A stretch of 64,000 bases of DNA from Streptomyces xanthophaeus (GCF_030440515.1 NZ_CP076543.1:6797001-6861000), one strand, 5' to 3'; shown: positions 45,058 through 53,527, counted from the stretch's first letter. Notes: generated from the sequence alone by a model not told the origin. Numbers and translations are program-made.

Positions 45058-45178
45058 GACGTGTTTCTCTCCCCGCCCTTGCGATGTGCGTGACGCCCAC
45101 GCAACGTAACACCCCGCACACCCCGTCGATCGAATCGGAGGTCACCCCGTCCGGCTTCGTGGCCGGTGCAGACGGTGC

Positions 45179-45238
45179 TTGACAGTGCTTACTCACCGGT
45201 AACAGACTGTGGCCTTCGCGTAGGTTACCGCTAGTAAC
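45179..45238. promoter_or_regulatory. Paired operator-like palindromes and -35 upstream of acyl-CoA dehydrogenase
   Basis: TTGACA (45179-45184) is a perfect -35. TTAC-TCACCG-GTAA (45189-45202) and GTTAC-CGCTA-GTAAC (45224-45238) are two related palindromes sharing TTAC and GTAA half-sites, one overlapping the promoter and one downstream of it. This is consistent with repression by the adjacent TetR protein. No convincing -10 at 17-18 bp spacing was found. Confidence 0.6.
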
Positions 45239-45273
45239 TTCCGCAGGGACGAGTACAGACAGGTGGAGGGGAC

Positions 45274-46503
45274 ATGGCGGAGTTCACCATGGAGCTGAAC
45301 GACGACCAGAAGCAGGTGCGGGACTGGATCCACGGCTTCGCCGCCGATGTGATGCGTCCCGCCGCCGCGGAATGGGACGAGCGCGAAGAGACTCCCTGGC
45401 CCGTCATCCAGGAGGCCGCCAAGGTCGGCATCTACTCGCTGGACTTCTACGCCCAGCAGTTCTTCGACCCGACCGGCCTCGGCATTCCGATGGCGATGGA
45501 GGAGCTCTTCTGGGGCGACGCGGGCATCGCGCTGTCCATCGTCGGCACCGGACTCGCGGCCATCGGCGTCGTCGCCAACGGCACCGAGGAGCAGATCGGC
45601 ACCTGGATCCCGCAGATGTACGGGACCCCGGACGACGTGAAGGTCGCCGCCTTCTGCTCCTCCGAGCCGGACGCCGGCTCCGACGTGGGCTCGATGCGCA
45701 CCCGGGCGGTCTACGACCAGGCCAAGGACGAGTGGGTGCTCAACGGCACCAAGACCTGGGCGACGAACGGCGGCATCGCCAACGTCCACATCGTGGTCGC
45801 GGTCGTCGATCCCGCGCTGGGGACCAAGGGACACGCCTCCTTCATCGTCCCGCCGAACACCCCCGGCCTGTCCCAGGGGCAGAAGTTCAAGAAGCACGGC
45901 ATCCGCGCCTCGCACACCGCCGAGGTGGTGCTGGAAGACGTACGGATCCCCGGCTCCTGCCTGCTCGGCGGCAAGGAGAAGCTGGACGAGCGCCTCGCCC
46001 GGGCCCACGAGCGCGCCCGCAGCGGCGGCGGCGAGCGGGTGAAGAACGCGGCCATGGCCACCTTCGAGGCCTCCCGGCCGGCGGTCGGCGCGATGGCCGT
46101 CGGTACCGCGCGCGCGGCGTACGAGGTGGCCCTCGACTACGCGAAGACCCGTACCCAGTTCGGCCGCCCGATCATCGACAACCAGGGCGTGGCCTTCCAG
46201 CTCGCCGACATGCGCACGCAGATCGACGCGGCCCGGCTGCTGGTGTGGCGCGCGTCCTGGATGGCGGTGGCGGGCCGGCCGTTCGAGTCGGCGGAGGGCT
46301 CGATGTCGAAGCTCTTCGCGAGCGAGGTCGCCAAGAAGGTCACCGCCCAGGCGGTCCAGATCCTCGGCGGCAACGGCTTCACCCGTGAGTACCCGGTGGA
46401 GCGCATGCACCGCGACAGCGCCATCTACACGATCTTCGAGGGCACCAGCGAGATCCAGCGCCTGGTGATCGCCCGCACGATCTCCGGCATGCCGATCCGC
46501 TAG
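45274..46503 (+). CDS. Acyl-CoA dehydrogenase
   Basis: A 409-aa FAD enzyme introducing the alpha-beta double bond of acyl-CoA. All three domains are present: N-terminal helical, middle beta (FCSSEPDAGSDVGSM, NGTKTWATNGGIANVHIVVAV) and C-terminal helical (GAMAVGTARAAYEVALDYAKTR, QILGGNGFTREYPVERMHRD, EGTSEIQRLVIARTI). The catalytic Glu is probably the one in the EGTSEIQ motif. GGAGGGG precedes the ATG. Chain-length specificity cannot be read. Confidence 0.94.
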   Translation: MAEFTMELNDDQKQVRDWIHGFAADVMRPAAAEWDEREETPWPVIQEAAKVGIYSLDFYAQQFFDPTGLGIPMAMEELFWGDAGIALSIVGTGLAAIGVVANGTEEQIGTWIPQMYGTPDDVKVAAFCSSEPDAGSDVGSMRTRAVYDQAKDEWVLNGTKTWATNGGIANVHIVVAVVDPALGTKGHASFIVPPNTPGLSQGQKFKKHGIRASHTAEVVLEDVRIPGSCLLGGKEKLDERLARAHERARSGGGERVKNAAMATFEASRPAVGAMAVGTARAAYEVALDYAKTRTQFGRPIIDNQGVAFQLADMRTQIDAARLLVWRASWMAVAGRPFESAEGSMSKLFASEVAKKVTAQAVQILGGNGFTREYPVERMHRDSAIYTIFEGTSEIQRLVIARTISGMPIR

Positions 46504-46525
46504 CCGGCGGGCCCACGGGACGGGC

Positions 46526-46560
46526 GGGGTACGGGGTGCGGGCACAACGCCCCGTACCCC
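46526..46560. terminator. Bidirectional hairpin terminator
   Basis: GGGGTACGGGG (46526-46536) and CCCCGTACCCC (46550-46560) are perfect 11-bp arms with a 13-nt loop. They lie between the convergent acyl-CoA dehydrogenase and LppU-like genes. Confidence 0.75.
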
Positions 46561-46579
46561 GTACCCCGTGACGCGCGCT

Positions 46580-47350
46580 TCAGCCCAGCGGGGTGAGGCA
46601 GAAGGTGGTGAAATCGTTCCGGCTGTACTTCGGGTCGGAGATGTAGTCGCCCGGGGCGCAGTGCGCACCGGGCGCGTCCAGGCGCTCGGTGACCCGGAAC
46701 CGGGCGCGGGACGAGGTGCAGGACTCGACCTCCAGCTCCTGCTCGACCCAGTTGCCCTCGTTGCGTACGCACTGCCCCACGGACAGCCTGGGGTCGCCGA
46801 ACACCGCGGCGGCCACGACGAGGGCCGGGACGGCCAGCACGACGAGCAGCACCGGTGCGAGGAACAGCAGTACCGGGCCCCGGCGCCACATCGGCTTACC
46901 CGGGTCGAGCGCGGGCCGGTGGCCGCCCGCCGGGGGAGCCAGCTTGCGGAAGGCCGCCCGCGGGCCGAGGTTCATCAGCAGCGTCACGGGCGTGATGAAG
47001 ACGGACAGCGGCCCCCACCAGCCCTGCCACAGGGTGTCCGAGGACATCCGGCGGTAGGTCGCGAGCCCGCAGTCGCGGCAGAACGGCCCGCGCAGGCTCA
47101 GGAACCGCATCAGCACGATCAGGCCCTGGTGGCCGCGTACGGTCGCGTGCGCGGCGGGCCAGGCCCCGCACAGCCGGCAGCCGTACCGGCCCGGCGCCGG
47201 GTGCGTGCCGTACGCGCCGTACGTTCCGTAGGGCTGCTGTCCCGCGTATCCGGGGCCGGCCGGGCCGCCCTGCTGCGGGACGGGCGCGGCGTAGGGGTTG
47301 TACGGGCCGGCGCCCTGGTGCTGTCCTGTTGGCTGTGGCGGAGTGGCCAC
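46580..47350 (-). CDS. Membrane protein with zinc-ribbon-like N-terminus and LppU/SCO3897-like domain
   Basis: A 256-aa protein. The first 55 residues are Pro/Gln/Gly/Tyr-rich and disordered. Two CxxC pairs (CRLCG, CRDCG) around residues 60-95 may form a zinc ribbon. Hydrophobic segments follow, including GPVLLFLAPVLLVVLAVPAL, then a Cys-containing outer domain (SVGQCVRNEGNWVEQELEVE, ending FTTFCLTPLG) that resembles the LppU/SCO3897 family. The GTG at 47350 has GAGGAG 7 nt upstream. The function is unknown. Confidence 0.8.
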   Translation of the reverse strand: MATPPQPTGQHQGAGPYNPYAAPVPQQGGPAGPGYAGQQPYGTYGAYGTHPAPGRYGCRLCGAWPAAHATVRGHQGLIVLMRFLSLRGPFCRDCGLATYRRMSSDTLWQGWWGPLSVFITPVTLLMNLGPRAAFRKLAPPAGGHRPALDPGKPMWRRGPVLLFLAPVLLVVLAVPALVVAAAVFGDPRLSVGQCVRNEGNWVEQELEVESCTSSRARFRVTERLDAPGAHCAPGDYISDPKYSRNDFTTFCLTPLG

Positions 47351-47400
47351 GGAGATCTCCTCGGTCGCTTCGTGATCACCGGCAGGGTGATCACGAAACC

Positions 47401-47838
47401 CTAAGGCCGCAACAGCCGTGCGAGGGCCCGGCCGAAGAGGAGGCGGCCCGCCGCCGCGACGAGGGGATCCAGGGCGCGGGGGAGGCCGCGCAGGCGCAGT
47501 TCTTCCCGCCAGTGGACCTCCGCGCCGCCCGTGGTGAGGGGGCGGATCTCGATCTCCGCCCAGCCCGTCACCGACCGGCCGCGCTTCTCCAGCCGGACCA
47601 ATCCCGGCAAACCGTCCGCAGGGGGTCGCCACACGACGACCTCCATGCGATCGTCGAATGTGATCCTGCTCACGCCGGTCCGAGCCGTGAAGATCGTTCC
47701 GACGTGGGTCGGGGGAGCCGTCTCGATGATCGTCCGGGTGAGCGGGACCTGCTCGCCGTGGCGCTCCCAGTCCGTGAGCATCGGCCACGCCTCGACCGGC
47801 GGCAAAGACGTGCGGTGAATGATCCGGATAGCGGGCAT
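47401..47838 (-). CDS. SRPBCC-fold protein (polyketide cyclase/START-like)
   Basis: A 145-aa protein of the SRPBCC superfamily. It has the N-terminal strand plus helix IIHRTSLPPVEAWPMLTDWERH, a central beta sheet (MEVVVWRPP, GWAEIEIRPLTTGGAEVHWREEL) and a C-terminal amphipathic helix ending LLFGRALARLLRP. The fold binds hydrophobic ligands. The ATG at 47838 is the best start, and 47859 is possible. It may be co-transcribed with the LppU-like gene 50 nt downstream. Confidence 0.8.
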   Translation of the reverse strand: MPAIRIIHRTSLPPVEAWPMLTDWERHGEQVPLTRTIIETAPPTHVGTIFTARTGVSRITFDDRMEVVVWRPPADGLPGLVRLEKRGRSVTGWAEIEIRPLTTGGAEVHWREELRLRGLPRALDPLVAAAGRLLFGRALARLLRP

Positions 47839-47889
47839 GAGCGCATGGTAATCGGGCATACACACCGTGAACTGGACGGCGGATATGGG

Positions 47890-47918
47890 TTCCGTCCGGG
47901 GGTGGCGATCAGTAATAC
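47890..47918 (+). promoter_or_regulatory. Possible promoter of the DUF5999 gene
   Basis: TTCCGT (47890-47895) and TAATAC (47913-47918) are 17 bp apart, giving a plausible -35/-10 pair about 75 bp upstream of the ATG at 47994. The -35 is weak. Confidence 0.3.
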
Positions 47919-47993
47919 TCACCGCCACCGTGGATCGCGGATTCGACCGGGTGACCACCGGCGCTCCCGCCCCACTTCGCGAGGAGGTGCGCC

Positions 47994-48179
47994 ATGTGCT
48001 CCCACCAGCCACCCTGCCCTACTGCCGACAGCGCCGATCACGACGCCGCCCGCATTGTGGCCTCCCATCCTGAACAGGGCTGGAGCCTGCTGTGCAACGG
48101 AGTCGTGGTGTTCGACGACACCGGTGAACTGCTCCCCGACAGCCGCACGGTGGAACCCCGCCGCCCGGCACTGGTCTGA
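47994..48179 (+). CDS. DUF5999 family small protein
   Basis: A 61-aa protein starting MCSHQPPCPTADSADHDAAR and containing EQGWSLLCNGVVVFDDTGELLPD. It matches the DUF5999 family as I know it from Streptomyces, where it is widespread but uncharacterised. Cys2, His4 and Cys8 near the N-terminus could bind metal. AGGAGG lies 6-7 nt before the ATG. A 30-codon frame with its own strong ribosome-binding site follows 13 nt after the stop. Confidence 0.9.
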   Translation: MCSHQPPCPTADSADHDAARIVASHPEQGWSLLCNGVVVFDDTGELLPDSRTVEPRRPALV

Positions 48180-48192
48180 GCGAGGAGGCAGC

Positions 48193-48285
48193 ATGCGCCA
48201 GCAGCTGATCCGTAAGCCCGTCCCGAAGCCCGCCCCCCGAGACCTGGACCTGCGCACACCGTCGGGCAGACCCCTCCCGTACTGA
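48193..48285 (+). CDS. Candidate 30-aa micro-protein downstream of DUF5999 gene
   Basis: A GAGGAGG ribosome-binding site (48182-48188) lies 4 nt before an ATG at 48193. It opens 30 codons, MRQQLIRKPVPKPAPRDLDL then RTPSGRPLPY, and ends in TGA. The peptide is basic and Pro-rich with no membrane segment. It is in the same direction as the DUF5999 gene and 13 nt away, so it is probably the second gene of a two-gene operon. Its function is unknown. Confidence 0.6.
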   Translation: MRQQLIRKPVPKPAPRDLDLRTPSGRPLPY

Positions 48286-48316
48286 CGGGAGCCCAGGATT
48301 TAGGCCGTACTCCGGT

Positions 48317-48343
48317 CCCACCGGCGGAGACTCAGCCGGTGGG
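48317..48343. terminator. Hairpin at the convergent end of the STAND ATPase gene
   Basis: CCCACCGGC (48317-48325) pairs with GCCGGTGGG (48335-48343) around a 9-nt loop. The right arm lies in the last codons of the minus-strand ATPase gene and the left arm follows the micro-ORF. It is a likely terminator for both. Confidence 0.6.
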
Positions 48344-50428
48344 CGCCGCCGCGCCGCCCAGGAACGCCGCCTCGTAGGCGGCGTCCCCGATCGCCGCGCG
48401 GGCCTGCCGCTCGCCCTGGTCCCGCAGGGCCGTCAGCGAGGGTGAGCCCATCTGTGGCCGGCCCACCGTGCGCCACCAGGCGTGCCCGGTGCCGAGCAGC
48501 TGCGCCGCGAGTTCCCCGTCGCCCAGCCCGGCCACCGCCGCGGCCAGCAGGTCCAGGCCGAGCGCGATGCCGAAGCGGTCGCCGAGCAGCCGTTTCCCCG
48601 AGAGCATCGCCCGTACGTGCCGGGCGGCCTCCCCGTGGTCACCCAGGCCCAGCGCCGCCACCGCCAGGATGTAGTCCGCGTACGCCCGCAGCCAGCGCTC
48701 GCCGAGCTCGGCGCAGGCCTCCCGCAGGGACCGCGCCTCCTCGGTCGCCTCCTCGAAACGCCGCAGGTCGCACAGGGCGTAACCGGTGGCCAGCTTGCAC
48801 AGGAGCCAGCCCGTGCCGCTGGTCCGCCCGCCGTGGCCCGCCCGGGCCCGGGGGCCGGCCAGGCGCAGGGCCCGTACGGGGTCGCCGGGCATGAGGACCG
48901 ACACCGCGTGCAGGTAGCCCGCGCGCAGCTCCCGCTCGGGGTCCGCGAGCCGGGCCGCGTCGCGCGTGCACTCGTCGCCGAGCTGCCGCGCCGCGTCCAT
49001 GTCGCCCTGGAGCAGCGCGGTGAGTCCGAGGGCCCACACGGCCTGGTTGTACGCGGCCCCCGTGCGTGGAGCGGTCTGCAGGGCCCGTTCCAGGAAGCCG
49101 CGGCCCTCGTGCACGTGCCCGCAGGCGAACCAGTAGAACCACAGGGCCCCGGCCATCTCCAGCGCCGCCGTCGGGTCGGCGGCGATCAGGTGCTCCAGAG
49201 CGGTACGCAGCTGCGCGTGCTCGGCGGTGATCCTGCGGTACCAGTCCACCTGCCCCGGGCCCATCCACCCCCGGTCGGCGGCCTGGGAGAGCGCCGCGTA
49301 CCAGTGGGCGTGCCGGTCGGTGACGATCTCCACCTCGCCGAGCTCGACCAGCCAGTCCTGTCCGTACTCGCGGATCGTGTCCAGCATCCGGTAGCGGGTC
49401 CCGGTCCCGCGCTCCTCGGTGCGCAGGACCACGGACTTGGCGGCGAGGCCCGCCAGTACGCGCTCCACCCGGGCGGCGGGCAGCGGCCCGCCCGAGCACA
49501 CCGCGCGCGCCGCGGCGATGTCGAAGTCACCGGTGAAGACCGAGAGCCGGGCCCACAGCAGCCGTTCCAGCGGCTCGCACAGTTCGTGGCTCCAGCCGAT
49601 CGTGGTCCGCATGGTCTGGTGCCGGCGCGGCAGCGCGGCCCGTGCGTCGGACAGCACCTCGAAGCGTTCGCCGATCCGCTCGGCCATGTGCTCCAGCGTC
49701 CACAACCGCAGCCGGGCGCCCGCGAGTTCCAGCGCGAGCGGGATGCCGTCCAGGCGCCGGCACACCTCGGCGGCCAATGCGGTCCGTGCCGGGTCGGCGA
49801 AGACGGCCGCCGCCCGCGGGGTCGCGGCCAGGGCGCGGGCCCGGAAGAGCGTGAGGGCGTCGCTGTCGGGCCCCTCGCAGGGCAGCGGCCGGACCCCGAC
49901 GACCTCCTCGGTCGGCATGCCGAGCGGCTCGCGGGAGGTGACCAGGATCGTCAACCCGGGCGCGGACTGCAGGAGTTCGCCGACCAGATGGCGGCAGTCG
50001 GCCACCAGGTGCTCGCAGGTGTCCAGCACCAGGAGCAGCTCCTTGTCGGCCATCCACGCGCACAGCTCCTCGTCGGGCGGGCGCGGGGAGTGGTCGGCGA
50101 GGCCGACGGTGTGGGCGATGGTGGCCGTGAGCAGGCTCGGATCGCGCAGGGGCGACAGTTCCACCCACCAGACCCCGTCGGGGCGCGCCTGGCGGGCGGC
50201 GGCGACGGCGCGCAGGGCGAGCCGCGACTTGCCGACACCGCCCACCCCTGTGAGGGTGACCAGTCTTCGCTCGTTCAGCAGGACGTCGAGCAGCCGGAGT
50301 TCGTCCTCCCGGCCGACGAAGCTCGCAGGTTCCGGGGGCAGGTTGCCGGGTGCCGGGCAGGGATCCGGTCCGGGATCGCCGTCCGTGGAGTCTGCCTGAT
50401 TGTCATTGAACGAGTACTCACCGAACAC
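48332..50428 (-). CDS. STAND/AfsR-like ATPase without an apparent DNA-binding domain
   Basis: A 698-aa protein. A short acidic/Pro-rich start (residues 1-34) precedes an NB-ARC ATPase (FVGREDELRLLD; P-loop GVGGVGKSRLAL; Walker B region ELLLVLDTCEHL; LVTSREPLGM), then a winged-helix region and TPR-like helical repeats to the C-terminus. Relatives usually carry an N-terminal OmpR-BTAD or C-terminal LuxR domain. Here the C-terminus stops at the region that normally precedes LuxR (AAIGDAAYEAAFLGG). A regulator needing a partner, or a shortened form, is inferred. Confidence 0.85.
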   Translation of the reverse strand: MFGEYSFNDNQADSTDGDPGPDPCPAPGNLPPEPASFVGREDELRLLDVLLNERRLVTLTGVGGVGKSRLALRAVAAARQARPDGVWWVELSPLRDPSLLTATIAHTVGLADHSPRPPDEELCAWMADKELLLVLDTCEHLVADCRHLVGELLQSAPGLTILVTSREPLGMPTEEVVGVRPLPCEGPDSDALTLFRARALAATPRAAAVFADPARTALAAEVCRRLDGIPLALELAGARLRLWTLEHMAERIGERFEVLSDARAALPRRHQTMRTTIGWSHELCEPLERLLWARLSVFTGDFDIAAARAVCSGGPLPAARVERVLAGLAAKSVVLRTEERGTGTRYRMLDTIREYGQDWLVELGEVEIVTDRHAHWYAALSQAADRGWMGPGQVDWYRRITAEHAQLRTALEHLIAADPTAALEMAGALWFYWFACGHVHEGRGFLERALQTAPRTGAAYNQAVWALGLTALLQGDMDAARQLGDECTRDAARLADPERELRAGYLHAVSVLMPGDPVRALRLAGPRARAGHGGRTSGTGWLLCKLATGYALCDLRRFEEATEEARSLREACAELGERWLRAYADYILAVAALGLGDHGEAARHVRAMLSGKRLLGDRFGIALGLDLLAAAVAGLGDGELAAQLLGTGHAWWRTVGRPQMGSPSLTALRDQGERQARAAIGDAAYEAAFLGGAAAPTG

Positions 50429-50490
50429 GGATGTATTGTGCGCGATCTTCCCGTGCGGCCGTGCCGTTCAGGCCGGATCGGTGTCTTCTT

Positions 50491-51447
50491 TCACGAGACG
50501 AGTGTGATCCGCCGCTCCGCGGAGAAGGATCCCCAGTTGCCGTCGGGGAGTCTGGCCCGCAGTTTCACGGCCCAGACCGTGCCGGTCGGCTCGGCCACCG
50601 TGAGCCGGTGCTCCGCCCGGCCGCTGGGCACCGCACCTGCTCCGAACTGGATGACGGTCGTGGGCCGTCCGTTGACGTACAGCTCGTACTCGGTGGTCTC
50701 GCCGCCGGTGTCCGGGGCGGTCCAGGTCAGTGTGACGGTGCCCGGGGAGGCGGCCGCGGCGAATTCGGCGGGGGCCGTGCCGGGACCGTCGCCGGACGCG
50801 GGCGGGGTCGTCACGTCCACCGCCGGGCCGTCGGGGGAGGAGTTGTCCGCCCCGTCGCGGGCCCGGACGGTGAAGGTGTAGACGGTGTCCGGCCGCAGGT
50901 TGTTCAGGGCCGTGGCGCTCTCGCCGGGGCCGGCGGTGTGGATCCGGACGCCGCCCTGGTAGACGTCGTAGGCCGTGACGCCCGTGTCGTCGGCCGCCGC
51001 CGTCCAGGACACCTGGGCGGACCGGGGACCGGTCGCCCGGGCGGTCGTGGCGGCCGGGGCGGTCGGGGCCGTGCGGTCCTCGGCCTTGGCGGCCGGGGTG
51101 GTCACCCGGGCGGCCGGGCCGGGGCCGGAGAGGTTCCCGGCGGCGTCCTCGGCCCGGACCGTGAAGACGTAGCCGGTCTGCGGGGCGAGGCCGGTGATGT
51201 CCACCATGGTCTTCTCGGCGGGCAGCTCGCGGACGAGGCGGCCGGCTTCGAAGACCTGGTAGCCGGTCACACCGTCCCGGTCGGCCGCCGCGTCCCACAT
51301 GACGTGCACGCTGGTGGCGCTGCCGGCCTGGGCGGTCAGTCCGGCGGGGGCGGGCGGGGGTTCGGTGTCGGGCGCGGTGCATGCCGTGATGCCGGTGATG
51401 CCTGCGACGGCCAGGCAGAGGGCGAGCGTGGGGGCGCTGCGTCGCAC
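50491..51447 (-). CDS. Fibronectin type III domain lipoprotein
   Basis: A 318-aa secreted protein. The signal peptide ends in a lipobox-like ITAC with Cys near residue 23, so lipid anchoring is likely. Three FN3 domains follow (about 35-120, 130-215 and 225-315), with typical strands such as VTGYQVFEAGRLVREL and NLRPDTVYTFTVRARDGADN. No catalytic domain is attached. In actinomycetes FN3 modules usually accompany chitin- or glycan-degrading enzymes. A DasR-like half-palindrome upstream agrees with a chitin/GlcNAc link. The start is a GTG. Confidence 0.88.
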   Translation of the reverse strand: MRRSAPTLALCLAVAGITGITACTAPDTEPPPAPAGLTAQAGSATSVHVMWDAAADRDGVTGYQVFEAGRLVRELPAEKTMVDITGLAPQTGYVFTVRAEDAAGNLSGPGPAARVTTPAAKAEDRTAPTAPAATTARATGPRSAQVSWTAAADDTGVTAYDVYQGGVRIHTAGPGESATALNNLRPDTVYTFTVRARDGADNSSPDGPAVDVTTPPASGDGPGTAPAEFAAAASPGTVTLTWTAPDTGGETTEYELYVNGRPTTVIQFGAGAVPSGRAEHRLTVAEPTGTVWAVKLRARLPDGNWGSFSAERRITLVS

Positions 51448-51472
51448 GGGGTGCCTTCCTCGGCTTCCTTAA

Positions 51473-51484
51473 TGGTCTAGACAT
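51473..51484 (-). promoter_or_regulatory. DasR-like operator (dre-like) upstream of the FN3 lipoprotein gene
   Basis: TGGTCTAGACAT, read on the plus strand, matches the DasR core TGGTCTAGACCA at ten of twelve positions, with a perfect GTCTAGAC centre. It lies 26 bp upstream of the GTG at 51447, close to where RNA polymerase would sit. A TATATG element overlaps its distal side on the minus strand. Confidence 0.5.
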
Positions 51485-51632
51485 ATATGGCATGGCGGAC
51501 GCGAGCCCGGCAAGACCCCTGCGTCAAGGACCGACCGGCGGTCACGGACGGTCAACACCCGTACGGCGGACACGTCTTTCGCCCGAAGGCACCCCCTCCT
51601 GCGCCACCATGGCGGCGAGTAAGGAGGTTTCG

Positions 51633-51827
51633 ATGGTGATTTCCCTCTCGGTGGTCGTCCTGCTCCTCATCCTGGCCTGGATCTTCCTGCGCAGCGGCGG
51701 TCTCAAGTTCTCGCACGCCGTCGTCTGTGCGCTGCTCGGCTTCTACCTCGCGAGCAGCAGCATGGCCACGACCATCCACGACGGCCTGACGGCCACCGCG
51801 AACGTCGTGTCCAGCCTCAATCCTTGA
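51633..51827 (+). CDS. Small conserved membrane protein, 64 aa
   Basis: A 64-aa protein with an N-terminal transmembrane helix (MVISLSVVVLLLILAWIFLR) and a second hydrophobic segment (AVVCALLGFYLASSSM), ending in a short polar tail (TATANVVSSLNP). AAGGAGG lies about 5-6 nt before the ATG at 51633. An upstream in-frame ATG at 51492 would add a non-conserved arginine-rich region and is less likely. Similar short proteins are common in Streptomyces, but I know no function. Confidence 0.75.
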   Translation: MVISLSVVVLLLILAWIFLRSGGLKFSHAVVCALLGFYLASSSMATTIHDGLTATANVVSSLNP

Positions 51828-51956
51828 TCGACTGTTGCGCCTTCGTGAATCATCCGGACCATCCATGGACTCCTCGAGCGGTGCGATCTAGCGTCTGGCG
51901 GCGGCGCGACATCAGACGCAATGTCAACAACGCTGAGAGACATGGAGGAAGCCCGG

Positions 51957-53522
51957 ATGCTCCGAAGATCGCTGAACTGCGCCGTGCTGCCCGTCGTCGC
52001 CGCACTCACGGTGATGTACGGCGGCTCGCCGGCCCAGGCCGAGGAGATACCCAAGGCCCCCGGCCACCGCCTCGTCACCCACTACGACGGCGCCCCCGCG
52101 GCCGCCGCCCCCCTCCCCGGCGAGGCGCCGCCCCAGCACCCCTTCCTCGCGCCCAACGGCCGCAGCGGCATGCACTCCGACGCGGCGGGCAGCGCCACCT
52201 CCCCCTGGTCGGGGCCGCTCGGCAAGAACCCGAAGGTCACCAGCGAGAAGATCGCCGCACTCGGCGGCGAGTGCGCGACCGCGACCTTCGACTCGGCCGG
52301 CCGGCTCGTCACGGTGTGCGGCACCTTCTCCGGCTTCAAGGTCAAGCTCCTGGAGCCCCGTACGCTGGCCACGCTCGCGGAACACCAGCTCCCGCAGCGC
52401 TCCTCGACGGTCGAGGCGATCACCTCGCTCGACTTCGCGAAGATCTTCAAGGACACCTCGGGCGGTGCCTACTTCTACCTGGACAACCAGGACCGGGCCG
52501 TGCTGGCCGACTCCCGTCAGCACATCCTGCGCCTGGCCCACTCCCAGAACCCCGACGGAAGCTGGAAGTTCACGGTCGACGACGACTGGGACCTCACCGG
52601 GCAGGTCCCGCACGACTGCGTGACCTGGACCAACCTGTGGCCCAGCGGCACCTGTGACCCCGTCACGTCCGTGATGCCCGACTGGAACGGCCGCATCTGG
52701 TGGGTCACCCGCCAGGGCCGGGTCGGAACGGTGGACCCGGCGACCGGCCGGATCAGCTCCGTCCAGCTGCGGGGCGAGGAGATCCAGAACTCCTTCTCGG
52801 TCGCCGAGGACGGTGTCTCCATCGTCTCCGACCACGCGCTCTACAGCTTCCGTGCCACCGCCGACGGCACCCCCGAGATCCAGTGGCGCCAGACGTACGA
52901 CCGGGGCACGGCGTCCAAGCCCGGCTCGGTCAACCAGGGTTCGGGCACCACCCCGGACCTCTTCGGCCAGGGCTACGTCGCCATCACCGACAACGCGGAC
53001 GACCGGATGAACGTCCTGGTCTACAAGCGGGGCGTGGACGTCCCCGCCGACCGGAGGCTGGTCTGCAAGGTGCCAGTGTTCGGCTCCGGCGCCTCCACCA
53101 CCGACAACTCCCTCATCACCTGGGGCAACAGCATCGTCGTCGAGAACAACTATGGCTACGAGAACCCCACCACCCTGCTGCTGGGCAAGTCCGTCGTGGG
53201 CGGAGTGGCCCGCATCGACGTCCGCGCCGACGGCAGCGGCTGCGACACGGTCTGGGAGAGCGCGATCCGCGCTCCCTCCGTGGTCCCGAAACTCTCCACC
53301 GCGAACGGGCTGCTCTACTTCTACGAGAAGGAGCCGAACGCCTGGGGCATCGACGCCTGGTACCTCACGGCCGTGGACTTCCGCACGGGTGAGCGCCGCT
53401 GGCGGCAGCTGACCGGCACCGGTCCCCTCTACGACAACAACTGGGCCCCGATCACCCTCGGCCCCGACGGCACCGCGTACGTCGGTGTCTTCAACGGCAT
53501 CGTCGCCGTCCGCGACAACTGA
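51957..53522 (+). CDS. Secreted propeller-like hypothetical protein
   Basis: A 521-aa exported protein with a signal peptide (MLRRSLNCAVLPVVAALTVM, cleavage after AQA near residue 29). The mature part has repeated Trp/Asp/Gly-rich beta strands (MPDWNGRIWWVTRQGRVGTV, WGNSIVVENNYGYENP, TLGPDGTAYVGVFNGIVAVR) that read as a PQQ/quinoprotein-like beta propeller. I recognise no catalytic motif. The ATG at 51957 is chosen since GGAGGA precedes it by 7-8 nt; an ATG at 51921 would spoil the signal peptide. The MITE begins 5 bp after the stop. Confidence 0.75.
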   Translation: MLRRSLNCAVLPVVAALTVMYGGSPAQAEEIPKAPGHRLVTHYDGAPAAAAPLPGEAPPQHPFLAPNGRSGMHSDAAGSATSPWSGPLGKNPKVTSEKIAALGGECATATFDSAGRLVTVCGTFSGFKVKLLEPRTLATLAEHQLPQRSSTVEAITSLDFAKIFKDTSGGAYFYLDNQDRAVLADSRQHILRLAHSQNPDGSWKFTVDDDWDLTGQVPHDCVTWTNLWPSGTCDPVTSVMPDWNGRIWWVTRQGRVGTVDPATGRISSVQLRGEEIQNSFSVAEDGVSIVSDHALYSFRATADGTPEIQWRQTYDRGTASKPGSVNQGSGTTPDLFGQGYVAITDNADDRMNVLVYKRGVDVPADRRLVCKVPVFGSGASTTDNSLITWGNSIVVENNYGYENPTTLLLGKSVVGGVARIDVRADGSGCDTVWESAIRAPSVVPKLSTANGLLYFYEKEPNAWGIDAWYLTAVDFRTGERRWRQLTGTGPLYDNNWAPITLGPDGTAYVGVFNGIVAVRDN

Positions 53523-53527
53523 CGTCC

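Noticed and set aside
51921..51956. Upstream ATG as start of the secreted propeller-like protein
   Set aside because: It would place 12 polar residues before the signal peptide. The ATG at 51957 has a GGAGGA site and a normal signal sequence.
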